Below are positions 35,624 to 43,925 of a DNA stretch of 64,000 bases, piece after piece. The stretch is taken from assembly GCF_041200175.1 (NCBI RefSeq), contig NZ_CP165727.1, forward strand, positions 7,372,001 through 7,436,000, given 5' to 3'. Below the pieces are notes generated by a model. It was given only the letters and a program-made list of their open reading frames with translations. It searched no databases and was not told the DNA's origin. Each line of letters begins with the position of its first letter. Position 1 is the first letter of the stretch. A program made the position numbers and the translations under genes. The stretch comes from Streptomyces sp. R33 (GTDB lineage: Bacteria; Actinomycetota; Actinomycetes; Streptomycetales; Streptomycetaceae).

Positions 35624-35631
35624 ACACGGCA
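35624..35631. repeat. Right target-site duplication of the IS256 element
   Basis: ACACGGCA directly after the right terminal inverted repeat, matching 34217-34224. Confidence 0.85.
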
Positions 35632-35708
35632 GCCATCCCCTGCTCGTGTGGCGGGGCGATCGCGATGCGCACACTGTGGATGTATCAGCCGTCGGAAGGA
35701 TGAACGGC

Positions 35709-36161
35709 ATGGACAGGCAGCAAGAGGCTCCGCGGATCGTGGTGGGCGTCGACGGATCGCCCTCGTCCCAGGCCGCGCTGCGCTGGGCGGTCCGGTACGC
35801 AGAGCTGGTGAGCGGGCGAGTAGAGGCGGTCGCAGCGTGGGACCTGCCCGGTGCCGCGTCGTGGTCGGCCCCGGCGGTGGACACCACGTTCGACGAGGAG
35901 GAGGCCGAGCGTCGGCTGGTCGAGGAGGTCCGCACGGTTCTCGGTGAGGACGGTGCCTCCTCCGTGCACCAGCGGCTCGTACGCGGCAATCCGGTCGACG
36001 TCCTGGTCGAAGCGGCAGAGGGTGCGGACATGCTGGTCGTGGGCAGCCGTGGTCGCGGCGGCTTCAGCCGGACCCTGCTCGGTTCGGTGAGCCATCAGAC
36101 GGCGCTCCACGCGCCGTGTCCGATCACCATCGTCCGGGCGGATGCACCCGTCGAACGTTGA
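35709..36161 (+). CDS. Universal stress protein, single domain
   Basis: 150-residue UspA-fold protein. It has the N-terminal strand RIVVGVDGSPSSQAALRWAV and the ATP-binding G-x2-G-x9-G-S motif in GSRGRGGFSRTLLGSVS. Members bind ATP or cAMP and are induced by stress or hypoxia. ATG 35709 is preferred because GGAAGG ends nine bases upstream; ATG 35700 would abut it. The IS element upstream has probably displaced its original promoter, because none of the island's boxes lies before it. The stop overlaps the next start (TGATG). Confidence 0.92.
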   Translation: MDRQQEAPRIVVGVDGSPSSQAALRWAVRYAELVSGRVEAVAAWDLPGAASWSAPAVDTTFDEEEAERRLVEEVRTVLGEDGASSVHQRLVRGNPVDVLVEAAEGADMLVVGSRGRGGFSRTLLGSVSHQTALHAPCPITIVRADAPVER

Positions 36162-36481
36162 TGGGCGCCTTGAATCCGGCATGGCCTCGCGGCATGGTGC
36201 AGATGAAGGCGAGCAACGTCGACGACTACCTGGCTGAGGTTCCCGAGCAACGCAGGGTGGCGCTGGCCGAGGTGCGGCAGCTGTGCCGTGAAGAGCTGGT
36301 CGGCTTCGACGAGGTCATGGCCTACGGGATGCCCGCGTACGAGCGCGACGGCGCCTGTGAGATCGCGCTCGCCAGCCCGAGGCAGTACACCGCCTTCCAC
36401 CTCAAGCGCAGTGACGTTCGCGAAGCGTTCGAGGAACCGCTGGCCGAGCAGGACATGGGCAAGGGCTGCAAGATCTGCTGA
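36161..36481 (+). CDS. DUF1801-type protein, C-terminally frameshifted
   Basis: 106 residues of the YdhG/Fra-like DUF1801 family (VDDYLAEVPEQRRVALAEVR, EVMAYGMPAYERDGACEIAL, QYTAFHLKRSDV). The family normally continues after GKG-C with a short beta strand and a helix; here the frame ends at GKGCKIC, while the following bases in another frame read RFHVLPVVIGVVARV, a plausible continuation. So a small indel probably removed the end. The ATG overlaps the upstream USP stop, so it is coupled to it. Some relatives bind iron, but function is uncertain. Confidence 0.65.
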   Translation: MGALNPAWPRGMVQMKASNVDDYLAEVPEQRRVALAEVRQLCREELVGFDEVMAYGMPAYERDGACEIALASPRQYTAFHLKRSDVREAFEEPLAEQDMGKGCKIC

Positions 36482-36529
36482 CGCTTCCACGTCCTCCCGG
36501 TGGTCATCGGCGTCGTGGCGCGCGTACCC

Positions 36530-36543
36530 GGGCCGATCGGCCC
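36530..36543. promoter_or_regulatory. DosR/OsdR-type box (perfect palindrome)
   Basis: GGGCCGATCGGCCC, identical to the box at 59219. A weaker second match begins near 36555. It precedes the small gene at 36669 and the PEP synthase remnant. Confidence 0.65.
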
Positions 36544-36668
36544 CGCACCGCAGCGGCCTCCTCGGCCCCACGGGGACGGCCCCTCGGCACTGCGGTCCCC
36601 CCGCCCCACCGCGTGATCGTGGAACCGGGACGCCATTCAGGCGCCGCCTTCCGAAGAAGGTGATCACG

Positions 36669-36764
36669 ATGCAGCGCATTCGGATCCAGACCCGGCCCAA
36701 GCAGCCTCACAAGCCCGCTCCGCCGGATCTGCGCACGCCGTCCGGTCGCCCCCTGCCGTACTGA
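36669..36764 (+). CDS. Small basic 31-residue protein
   Basis: ATG 36669 has GAAGG nine bases upstream and lies 125 bases after a palindromic box, with the PEP synthase start 31 bases after its stop. The peptide (MQRIRIQTRPKQPHKPAPPD then a short Pro/Arg-rich end) has a net charge of about +7 and no hydrophobic segment. It resembles nothing I know. Position and ribosome binding site argue for a real gene or a leader peptide. Confidence 0.4.
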   Translation: MQRIRIQTRPKQPHKPAPPDLRTPSGRPLPY

Positions 36765-36795
36765 TCCCTGCCGACAGGCAGCCCCGGAGGACGTC

Positions 36796-37865
36796 ATGGG
36801 ACACATGCGACGCGTCGTACCGTTCACCGCGCTCGGCCGAGGCGACATCGGCAGCGCAGGCGGCAAGAACGCCTCCTTGGGTGAACTGACCGGACGGCTG
36901 ACCGACGCCGGCTGGCGTGGGCCGCCCGACTTCGCCACGATCAAGCTTCCCGGCCGGCGCCGTGCTCGTCACCTCGGCACCGGGAACGCCACCGAGGCGC
37001 TGCGCGACGGCGCCGACGTCACCGTCTCGTGCACCGAGGGCAGCCGGGGCAAGGTGTACGCGGCCGCCTCCCGTACGAGGAGAGCGAGACGGACCTGTGC
37101 CCTGCCCGCCACCCGCACCCGGGTGATGCTCAACCTCGCCGGTCCGTCCGCCGCCTTCCGCCGGTGGCGGCCGCCCGCCGGAGTTCATCGTCGTGCACCA
37201 GGGCCTTGATGCCTCCGACCGCTGCGCCGTCGACCAGCTCACCGAGGGCTACCTCGACCGCGGCCGGTACTTCACCCACCGCCCCGCGTACGGCATCGCA
37301 CGGATCGCCGCCTCCCGCCGGCCCGACCCCGTCGTCGTCCGCACCGGCGACTTCAAGACCAAGGAGTACGCCAACCTCCTCGGCGGCCGCCCCTTCGAAC
37401 CGGTCGAGATGATCGGATGGCGGGGTGCCGGCCGCGACTACAGCGACGGCTACCGGGAAGGCTTCGTCCTCGAATGCCAGGCTCTGCGCCGGGTGCGCGA
37501 GGAGATGGGCCTGACCGGCGTCATCGTCATGATCCCGTTCTGCCGCACCCTCGAAGAGGCCGACAAGGTCATCGAGGTAATGGCGGCTGAAGGACTGCGG
37601 CGCGGCGAGAACGGCCCCAAGGTCTGCGTGATGGCCGAGATCCCCTCCAACATCCTCCTCGCCCAGGACTTCGACGAGAACGACCCGGCCGTCACCGACC
37701 TCATCCGGATCCCCCTCCCGCGGGTCCAGACCCTGGGACGTCCGGTGGGCCTGTGCGGACAGCGGCCCAGCGGCGAAACCCGGCCTACGTCGCGTCGCCG
37801 TCGCCCCGGACAGCTTCGCCGCCGCCGAGCAGCACATCGCCGCCGCCGAGGAACCGCCACGTTGA
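36796..37865 (+). pseudogene. Decayed phosphoenolpyruvate synthase/dikinase gene
   Basis: The start is that of PpsA (LGRGDIGSAGGKNASLGEL). It then jumps to GTGNATEALRDGADVTVSC, which in intact enzymes follows the phospho-His domain, so nearly all of the ATP-grasp domain and the catalytic His are missing. The PEP/pyruvate TIM barrel is present in another frame (VRTGDFKTKEYANLLGGRPF, MIGWRGAGRDYSDGYREGF, VIVMIPFCRTLEEADKV, VCVMAEIPSNILLA), lacks a stretch before DENDPAVTDLIR, and the final tail (VAPDSFAAAEQHIAAAE) is in a third frame. Multiple deletions and frameshifts; nonfunctional. Confidence 0.85.
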
Positions 37866-37900
37866 GGACCGAATGGTCCCCGCAGGGATCCGTCCGGCCC
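37866..37900. promoter_or_regulatory. Paired DosR/OsdR-type boxes before the flavodoxin gene
   Basis: GGACCGAATGGTCC (37866-37879) and GATCCGTCCGGCCC (37887-37900), offset 21 bp. The first overlaps the end of the PEP synthase remnant. They lie about 70 bases before the flavodoxin start. Confidence 0.6.
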
Positions 37901-37969
37901 AAGCGGACCTGCCGTCGGCCGCGTGACAGTGGTGTCAGCCCCGCACCATGGAACCAAGGAGTACCCGCC

Positions 37970-38467
37970 ATGAGCACCAAGCGCGTCCTGGTCGCCTACG
38001 GCACCAAGCACGGAGCCACCGCAGGCATTGCCGAACAGCTCGGCAAGACCCTCCGCGAGGACGGTCTCGACGCCGTCGTGCTGCCCGCCGACGAGGTCCA
38101 CGACGTCCGCGCCTACGACGCCGTCGTCCTCGGCGGCTCCCTCTATGCCGGCCACTGGAGCAGCAAGGCCAAGCACTGCGCCGAACGCAATGCCGACTCC
38201 CTGCGGCACCGCCCGGTGTGGATGTTCAGCAGCGGCCCGCTCGACCGCTCCGCCGAGGAACACGACATCCCCCCGGTCTCCGCCGTCGCCCGGGAGATGC
38301 AGCTGGTCGGAGCGCGCGAGCACATGACCTTCGGCGGCAGCGTCACGGCCCACACCCCCGGCTTCCTCGCCAAGGCACTGACCCGTCAGGGCAAGGGTGG
38401 GGACTTCCGCAATCCCGAACGGATCCAGAACTGGGCCCACCACATCAGCGCCGAGCTCGCCGCCTGA
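37970..38467 (+). CDS. Flavodoxin-domain protein (HemG-like)
   Basis: 165 residues, FMN-binding flavodoxin fold. The phosphate loop is RVLVAYGTKHGATAGIAEQL and the second flavin loop LGGSLYAGHWSSKAKH; WMFSSGPLDRSAEEHD resembles the HemG-type menaquinone-dependent protoporphyrinogen oxidases. It could act as a low-potential electron carrier under low oxygen. AAGGAG precedes ATG 37970 by eight bases. Paired boxes upstream mark it as a regulon member, and the Rv1733c-like gene follows 42 bases downstream. Confidence 0.88.
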   Translation: MSTKRVLVAYGTKHGATAGIAEQLGKTLREDGLDAVVLPADEVHDVRAYDAVVLGGSLYAGHWSSKAKHCAERNADSLRHRPVWMFSSGPLDRSAEEHDIPPVSAVAREMQLVGAREHMTFGGSVTAHTPGFLAKALTRQGKGGDFRNPERIQNWAHHISAELAA

Positions 38468-38509
38468 AGGGACGGCCCGGCTCGGCACGCATCAGCACGG
38501 AGGCGTGCC

Positions 38510-39106
38510 ATGCACCACCGGACGACAGGGACGGGGGCCAACCCGCTCAGGCGTGATGCCGACCGCACCCGGACCCGTATGCGTGCCGCCTTCGCGCTGA
38601 CCTGCCTGCTGGCAGTCGTCGTAGGCTTCGCCCTCGGGCGTGCCGCCTGGACGGACGGCCACCGCGCTGCCGAGAACGTCGCGCGCCACCGGCACACCGT
38701 GACGGCCACCACGGTCAGCGAGACCACCTACCGAGCGGGAGACCAGCCGAGCAGTCGGCCGATCACCGTGGCGACCGCCACGTGGCATTACCCCTCGCAG
38801 CGTCCGCACACGGAAACCGTCCTCGTTCCGGCAGGAACCCGGAAGGGCGACACGGTCCGCCTGTGGGTCGACGGAAACGGCACTGCGGCCGCCGCGCCGC
38901 CCAGCCGGACCGACATCGTTCTGAACGCGGTGGCCATCGGCACTGGATCTCTGACAGGGATCGTCCTCGCCGGCGGCGCCCTCGTCGCCGTGCGCCTGCG
39001 TATCGTGGACGCGCGCAGCGCACGGGCCTGGGAGTCCGAGTGGGCGGGCGTCGAGCCCCTGTGGTCCGGCCGCCTGCGCCCCGGACAGGGAGCCGGCGAT
39101 GACTGA
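38510..39106 (+). CDS. Rv1733c-like membrane protein
   Basis: 198 residues with two transmembrane helices (about 27-46 and 142-163) enclosing an extracytoplasmic domain that includes TVTATTVSETTYRAG and VATATWHYPSQ. This layout and the ending ARAWESEWAGVEPLW-SGR match the Rv1733c family, whose founding member is a DosR-regulated latency antigen of M. tuberculosis. Function unknown. GGAGG lies six bases before the ATG. Its last codons overlap the P-type ATPase start. Confidence 0.85.
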   Translation: MHHRTTGTGANPLRRDADRTRTRMRAAFALTCLLAVVVGFALGRAAWTDGHRAAENVARHRHTVTATTVSETTYRAGDQPSSRPITVATATWHYPSQRPHTETVLVPAGTRKGDTVRLWVDGNGTAAAAPPSRTDIVLNAVAIGTGSLTGIVLAGGALVAVRLRIVDARSARAWESEWAGVEPLWSGRLRPGQGAGDD

Positions 39107-40013
39107 GACGGCCGCGCCGGACCTCACGCCGGACACCGCGCCGGATCCCCTGGATCCCCTTCCCCTGCTCCGTCGCGAGCTGCACACCGGCCGCCGGGGG
39201 CTGTCGAGCCGGGAGGCGGAACGCAGGCTGGCCGTCTACGGCCCGGACGAGGTCCGCCGCTCCGCCCGCACGGGCACCCTGAGGGAACTGCTGCGGCAAC
39301 TGGTCCACCCGCTGGCCCTGCTGCTGTGGGCCGCGGCCGCCCTCGCCTTCATCGCCGCCATCGCGGTGCTCGGCTGGGCGATCGTCGCGGTCATCCTCGT
39401 CAACGCCGGATTCGCACTCGTCCAGGAACGGCAGGCCGAGAAGGCCGTCGAAACCCTGGCCCGCTACCTTCCCGCGCAGGCCCAGGTGATCCGCGACGGA
39501 CAGGCACAGCACGTGCCGGCCCGGGACCTGGTCCCCGGTGACCTCATCGCCCAAGGCGACCGGATACCCGCCGACGCCCGCCTGACCGAGGGAGGAGCAG
39601 AGGCTGACCTCTCCATGCTCACGGGCGAGTCCACCCCGGTCGAGCGCCTTGCCGGCCCGGGCCTCGACGGCCTTTCCCCGTTCCAGGAGCCCAACCTCGT
39701 CTTCAGCGGCACCACCGCCACCGAAGGCCAGGCGCAGGCGATCGTCTTCGCCACCGGCGACCACACCGAGCTCGGGCGGATCGCGGCCCTGAGCCGGCGC
39801 ACCCGTCGTGAGCCGAGCCCACTGGAGCGGCAGGTCGCCTTCGAACTCGTCTTCACCGCGGCGCTCGTATACGCGCCGCCGCTCCAGAACCTCTTCGGCA
39901 CCGCCGCCCTCCCGCTGGACGTCGTCCTCCTCATCTCGGCCTTCCCGCCGCTGGTCTGGGGAAGCGACGAGCTCCGGCGCTGGGCCCGACGCCGGCACCA
40001 CCGTTACTCCTGA
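39099..40013 (+). pseudogene. P-type cation ATPase with deleted core
   Basis: 304 codons in an open frame. The first 240 residues are a normal N-terminal P-type ATPase (GLSSREAERRLAVYGPDEVR; actuator domain with AEADLSMLTGESTPVERLAG). After PLERQVA it jumps to the last two helices (FELVFTAALVYAPPLQNLFG, PLDVVLLISAFPPLVWGSDE). The phosphorylation motif DKTGT, the nucleotide domain and about four helices, some 550 residues, are gone. It cannot pump ions. The mycobacterial DosR regulon contains the related CtpF. Confidence 0.9.
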
Positions 40014-40031
40014 TCCGACCGGAGGCACACC

Positions 40032-40316
40032 ATGTTGCACACGAGCGAATGGAAGACCCACGTCTACCTCTTCGAGGACGAGCACACGACCAAGGTCCGC
40101 GTCGAACTCGACACCGGCACCACGCGTCTCACGGGCCACGGCACCGCCCGCTGCAACCCGACGGACAAGGACGTGCCCGAGATCGGCGACGAACTCGCGG
40201 CCGCCCGGGCCCTGGAGAACCTGGCGGAACAGCTCAAGCGCGCCGCCTACGGCGACATGGCAGCAGCGGGGGCCGCACCACAGAGCGCTCCCCTCACGGC
40301 CTACGACCTCGGATGA
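40032..40316 (+). CDS. DUF1876 protein (Rv1738/Rv2632c-like)
   Basis: 94 residues: EWKTHVYLFEDEHTTKVRVE, then ARCNPTDKDVPEIGDELAAA and ALENLAEQL. This is the family of Rv1738, one of the most strongly DosR-induced proteins in M. tuberculosis, whose fold resembles ribosome hibernation factors. A role in holding ribosomes inactive during dormancy is therefore a reasonable hypothesis. GGAGG precedes the ATG. It ends the flavodoxin-Rv1733c-ATPase gene run. Confidence 0.9.
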   Translation: MLHTSEWKTHVYLFEDEHTTKVRVELDTGTTRLTGHGTARCNPTDKDVPEIGDELAAARALENLAEQLKRAAYGDMAAAGAAPQSAPLTAYDLG

Positions 40317-40353
40317 GCGGGCGGCTGTGCGGCAGCGGGCTCAGACTGGACCC

Positions 40354-40408
40354 ATGGGTGACGGGCCGGCGATCGAGCTGACCGGACTGACCAAGAGTAC
40401 GGGACCGC
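40354..40408 (+). pseudogene. N-terminal stub of an ABC transporter ATPase
   Basis: ATG 40354 opens MGDGPAIELTGLTKSTG, the standard beginning of an ABC ATPase (AIELTGLTKxYG), then loses similarity within 18 codons, well before the Walker A site, and runs into the convergent phosphoketolase end. It is a truncated gene start. Confidence 0.55.
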
Positions 40409-40442
40409 CAGGGCCTCCCCCCTGCCGCGGTCCGTGGTCGGC

Positions 40443-42803
40443 TCAGTACGGCCAGGACCAGTCCGCGACCTCCGGCAGGTCGGTGCCGTGCTCGCGGATC
40501 CAGCGGTGGTGGCGGATGCGCTGGTCGGCCATGGCCTGGCGCAGGCCCTCGGCGCGGCCGGCCAGGCCCGGGACGCGGTCGATGACGTCCATGACGAGCC
40601 GGTACCGGTCGAGGTCGTTGCGCACGACCATGTCGAAGGGGGTGGTCGTCGTGCCGGACTCCTTGTACCCGCGGACGTGCAGGTTCGGGTGGCCGGTGCG
40701 GCGGTAGGCAAGGCGGTGGATCAGCCACGGATAGCCGTGGTAGGCGAAGATCACCGGCTTGTCGGTGGTGAAGAGGGCGTTGTAGTCGGTGTCCGTCATT
40801 CCGTGCGGGTGTTCCTCGTGGGGCATCAGCCGAGCGATGTCCACGACGTTGACGACTCGGACGGCCAACGACGGGAGGTGCTCGCGCAGGAGGGCCGTGG
40901 CGGCGAGGACCTCCATGGTGGGTACGTCGCCGGCGCAGGCGAGCACGACGTCGGGTTCGCGGGAGCCGTGGTCGGTTCCCGCCCACTCCCAGATGCCGGC
41001 GCCCCGCGTGACATGGACGAGGGCCTCGTCGAGGGGCAGCCAGTCGAAGGAGGGCTGCTTCCCGGCGACGATCACATTGACCTGGTCGCGGCTGCGCAGG
41101 GCGTGATCGGCCACGGCGAGGAGCGTGTTGGCGTCCGGCGGCAGGTAGACCCGTACGACCTCGGGGCTCTTGTTGAGGACGTGGTCGACGAACCCGGGGT
41201 CCTGGTGGGAGAAGCCGTTGTTGTCCTGGCGCCAGACGTGCGAGGTGAGCAGGTAGTTGAGGGAGGCGATGGGTGCACGCCAGGGCAGGTCGCGCGAGGT
41301 CTTCAGCCACTTGATGTGCTGGCCGACCATGGAGTCGACGATGTGGGCGAAGGCCTCGTAGGTGGAGAAGAGCCCGTGGCGGCCGGTGAGGAGGTACCCC
41401 TCCAGCCAGCCCTGGCAGACGTGTTCGGACAGGATCTCCATGACGCGGCCGTCCCGGGAGAGGTTCCTGTCCGTGGCCTCCGTCAGCCCCTGCCAGGCTT
41501 TGCCGGTGGCGTCGTAGAGGTCGTCCAGCCGGTTGGAGGCGGTCTCGTCCGGACCGACGACCCTGAAGTCCCGCCGCTCGGCGGTGTCGCGCATGATCTG
41601 GCTGAGGAAGCGCCCGAGGACCCGCGTCGGTTCGTGGAGGCTGTTGCCCGGCTTGTCGACGGGGACGGCGTACGCACCGGGGGAGGGCAGCGGGAGAGGC
41701 CGCAGCAGCCGCCCGCCGTTCGCCCACGGGACGGCGCCCAGGCGGCGCTCACCCTGCGGGACGCACGCGAGCACCTGCTCGGACGGTTGCCCGCCGACGT
41801 CGAAGAGCTCCTCCGGCCGGTATGAGCGCAGCCAGGTCTCCAGCTGCTTCAAGTGCGCGGGATTCTCGCGCACTCCTGCGAGCGGCACCTGGTGGGCACG
41901 CCAGGTGCCCGCGACCGGGTCGCCGTCGACGGTGGCGGGGCCGGTCCAGCCCTTGGGGGTGCGCAGCACGATCATCGGCCAGCGCGCGTACTCCCGGCCC
42001 GGACCGGTGCCCGCCGTCCGGGCCTCGCGCTGGATGACCGCGATGCGGTCCAGGGCCTCGTCCATCGCGCGGGCCATGGCGTGGTGCACCTGGGCGGGGT
42101 CGCTGCCGGTCACGTACAGCGGGTCGTGGCCGTATCCGCGCAGCAGCGAGTCGAGCTCGGCCTGGGGGATACGGGACAGCACCGTCGGATTGGCGATCTT
42201 GTAGCCGTTCAGGTGGAGGATCGGCAGGACCGCGCCGTCGTGGACCGGGTCGAGGAACTTGTTCGAGTGCCAGGACGCCGCCAGTGGCCCCGTCTCGGCC
42301 TCGCCGTCCCCGATGACGCAGGCGACCAGCAGGCCGGGGTGGTCGAGGGCGGCTCCGTAGGCGTGGGCGAGGGAGTATCCGAGCTCGCCGCCTTCATGGA
42401 TGGAGCCGGGCGTCTCGGGGGCCACGTGGCTCGGCACGCCGCCGGGGAAGGAGAACTGCCGGAACAGTTTGGCCATGCCGGCCGCGTCCCGCGTGATGTC
42501 CGGGTAGGTCTCGGTGTACGTGCCCTCCAGCCAGGAGTTGGCGAGGACGGCCGGACCGCCGTGGCCCGGACCCCAGACGCACAGGGCGTCCAGCGACCGG
42601 CCCTTGATCACCCGGTTGAGGTGGGTGTGGACGAGGTTCAGGCCGGGAGAGGTGCCCCAGTGGCCGAGCAGTCGCGGCTTGATGTGCTCGGGCCTCAGCG
42701 GCTCGGTGAGCAGGGGGTTGTCCATGAGGTAGATCTGGCCGACTGCCAGATAGTTGGCTGCGCGCCAGTGCGCGTCGAGCTCCGAAATGGGGTACGAGGT
42801 CAT
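40443..42803 (-). CDS. Phosphoketolase (xylulose-5-P / fructose-6-P)
   Basis: ThDP enzyme splitting xylulose 5-phosphate or fructose 6-phosphate with phosphate into acetyl phosphate and an aldose phosphate; 786 residues, full length. Marks include GHWGTSPGLNLVHTHLNR, WGPGHGGPAVLANSWLEG, VIGDGEAETGPLAASWH (ThDP-Mg motif), GRHGLFSTYEAFAHIVDSM and the end RIRHHRWIREHGTDLPEV. It would provide acetyl phosphate, hence ATP, without respiration. AGGAG lies six bases before ATG 42803. It is divergent from a USP with two boxes in between, so both are likely to belong to the regulon. Confidence 0.95.
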   Translation of the reverse strand: MTSYPISELDAHWRAANYLAVGQIYLMDNPLLTEPLRPEHIKPRLLGHWGTSPGLNLVHTHLNRVIKGRSLDALCVWGPGHGGPAVLANSWLEGTYTETYPDITRDAAGMAKLFRQFSFPGGVPSHVAPETPGSIHEGGELGYSLAHAYGAALDHPGLLVACVIGDGEAETGPLAASWHSNKFLDPVHDGAVLPILHLNGYKIANPTVLSRIPQAELDSLLRGYGHDPLYVTGSDPAQVHHAMARAMDEALDRIAVIQREARTAGTGPGREYARWPMIVLRTPKGWTGPATVDGDPVAGTWRAHQVPLAGVRENPAHLKQLETWLRSYRPEELFDVGGQPSEQVLACVPQGERRLGAVPWANGGRLLRPLPLPSPGAYAVPVDKPGNSLHEPTRVLGRFLSQIMRDTAERRDFRVVGPDETASNRLDDLYDATGKAWQGLTEATDRNLSRDGRVMEILSEHVCQGWLEGYLLTGRHGLFSTYEAFAHIVDSMVGQHIKWLKTSRDLPWRAPIASLNYLLTSHVWRQDNNGFSHQDPGFVDHVLNKSPEVVRVYLPPDANTLLAVADHALRSRDQVNVIVAGKQPSFDWLPLDEALVHVTRGAGIWEWAGTDHGSREPDVVLACAGDVPTMEVLAATALLREHLPSLAVRVVNVVDIARLMPHEEHPHGMTDTDYNALFTTDKPVIFAYHGYPWLIHRLAYRRTGHPNLHVRGYKESGTTTTPFDMVVRNDLDRYRLVMDVIDRVPGLAGRAEGLRQAMADQRIRHHRWIREHGTDLPEVADWSWPY

Positions 42804-42887
42804 GCCCGCTCCTGAGTGCGACGGTCCGGGACGTTCGTCGACTGAGCCGATGCCTCCACACTGCCCTCCCCGAGTCGGCGCCGCGAG

Positions 42888-42923
42888 GGGAGGACCGGCC
42901 CTGGGGGAGGGACCGTTGGCCCC
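42888..42923. promoter_or_regulatory. Paired DosR/OsdR-type boxes, divergent phosphoketolase/USP promoter
   Basis: GGGAGGACCGGCCC (42888-42901) and GGGACCGTTGGCCC (42909-42922), offset 21 bp; the second extends to a 15-bp palindrome. They lie 85 bases from the phosphoketolase start and 118 from the USP start. Confidence 0.65.
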
Positions 42924-43040
42924 TGTGTGCCACGGCGCCCAGCCGGGAGAGTGAGGTCGGCGGTGCCGGTCCCCCCGGCCGGCGCCGCTCCCTGCCGACC
43001 GACCCCCCGATGCTGCGGCATCAGTACGGAGGACAGACTC

Positions 43041-43916
43041 GTGAAGCGCACCCTGGTTGTCGGAGTGGACGGATCCCCTCAGAGCCGGGCCGCGGCGGAC
43101 TGGGCCGCACAGGAGGCCGTACGACGTGACCTGCCCCTGCACGTGGTCCATGCCTGGCTGTGGGCGCCGCTGGCCGCCCCGATCGTCCAGGACCGCGATA
43201 CCGAAGCCCGCCGCGCCGACGACGTCCTGCAGGAGGTCGAGGGCGAGCTCACCCACCGGTACCCGGGATTGGACCTCACCGCGGAAGTGCTCTCCGATGC
43301 GCCCGTGCCGGCCCTGCTGCACGCCGCCAAAGATGCGAAGCTGCTGGTCATCGGCACTCGCGGGCACGGAGCGCTGGTCGGCTTCCTGCTGGGATCCTAC
43401 GGTCAGCAGGTGATCGCCGCCGCGGAGTGCCCCGTCGTGTCCGTACGCTCCGCGCACGGCAAGCCGGTCGCCGTGCCGGAGGAGGGCGAGGTCGTCGTCG
43501 GGCAGCAGGGCGGCGTGCAGGAGTCCGCCGAGGTACTGCGCATCGCCTTCGAGGCAGCCGCGGCACGCAAGGTGCCGCTCCGTGCTGTCCGCGCTTGGAG
43601 CCTGCCTCCGGTCTACGGTTACAGCCCCGGGTCGATGTGGATCGCCGACCAGTCCGGTGGCCTGGAGCCGTACGAGAAGGCGGCGCTGGAGCAGGCACTG
43701 GAGCCGTGGCGGGTGAAGTACCCGGAGGTCGAAGTCGTCGCGCACGTCGAGCAGGGCAGTGGCGGCCACGTGTTGCTGGCCGCTGCGTCCGACGCGCAAC
43801 TGCTCGTCGTCGGCCGGCGGGTCCGCGAGTCGGCGGTGGGGGCGCACATCGGGTCCGTGGCCCATGAGGTCCTGCACCACTCGGCATGCCCTGTGGCGGT
43901 GGTCCCGCACCCCTGA
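43041..43916 (+). CDS. Universal stress protein, two domains
   Basis: 291 residues with tandem UspA domains (1-140 and 150-291), as in Rv2623/Rv1996 of the DosR regulon. ATP motifs: GTRGHGALVGFLLGSYGQQV in domain 1 and GRRVRESAVGAHIGSVAHEV in domain 2. Domain 2 begins with GEVVVGQQGGVQES, where the usual Asp-Gly-Ser after strand 1 is lost. The GTG at 43041 has GGAGG nine bases upstream. Convergent with the response regulator. Confidence 0.93.
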   Translation: MKRTLVVGVDGSPQSRAAADWAAQEAVRRDLPLHVVHAWLWAPLAAPIVQDRDTEARRADDVLQEVEGELTHRYPGLDLTAEVLSDAPVPALLHAAKDAKLLVIGTRGHGALVGFLLGSYGQQVIAAAECPVVSVRSAHGKPVAVPEEGEVVVGQQGGVQESAEVLRIAFEAAAARKVPLRAVRAWSLPPVYGYSPGSMWIADQSGGLEPYEKAALEQALEPWRVKYPEVEVVAHVEQGSGGHVLLAAASDAQLLVVGRRVRESAVGAHIGSVAHEVLHHSACPVAVVPHP

Positions 43917-43925
43917 ACCTTCCGG

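Noticed and set aside
36796..37209. A 137-residue gene starting at 36796
   Set aside because: It is the start of PEP synthase joined to a later domain and then frameshifted, so it was recorded as part of the pseudogene.
39099..40013. P-type ATPase as a functional short transporter
   Set aside because: The DKTGT phosphorylation site and nucleotide domain are absent, so it cannot be a working pump.
40400..40417. Regulon box near the phosphoketolase terminus
   Set aside because: The GGGACC and GGGCCT half-sites are direct, not inverted, and lie downstream of both convergent genes.
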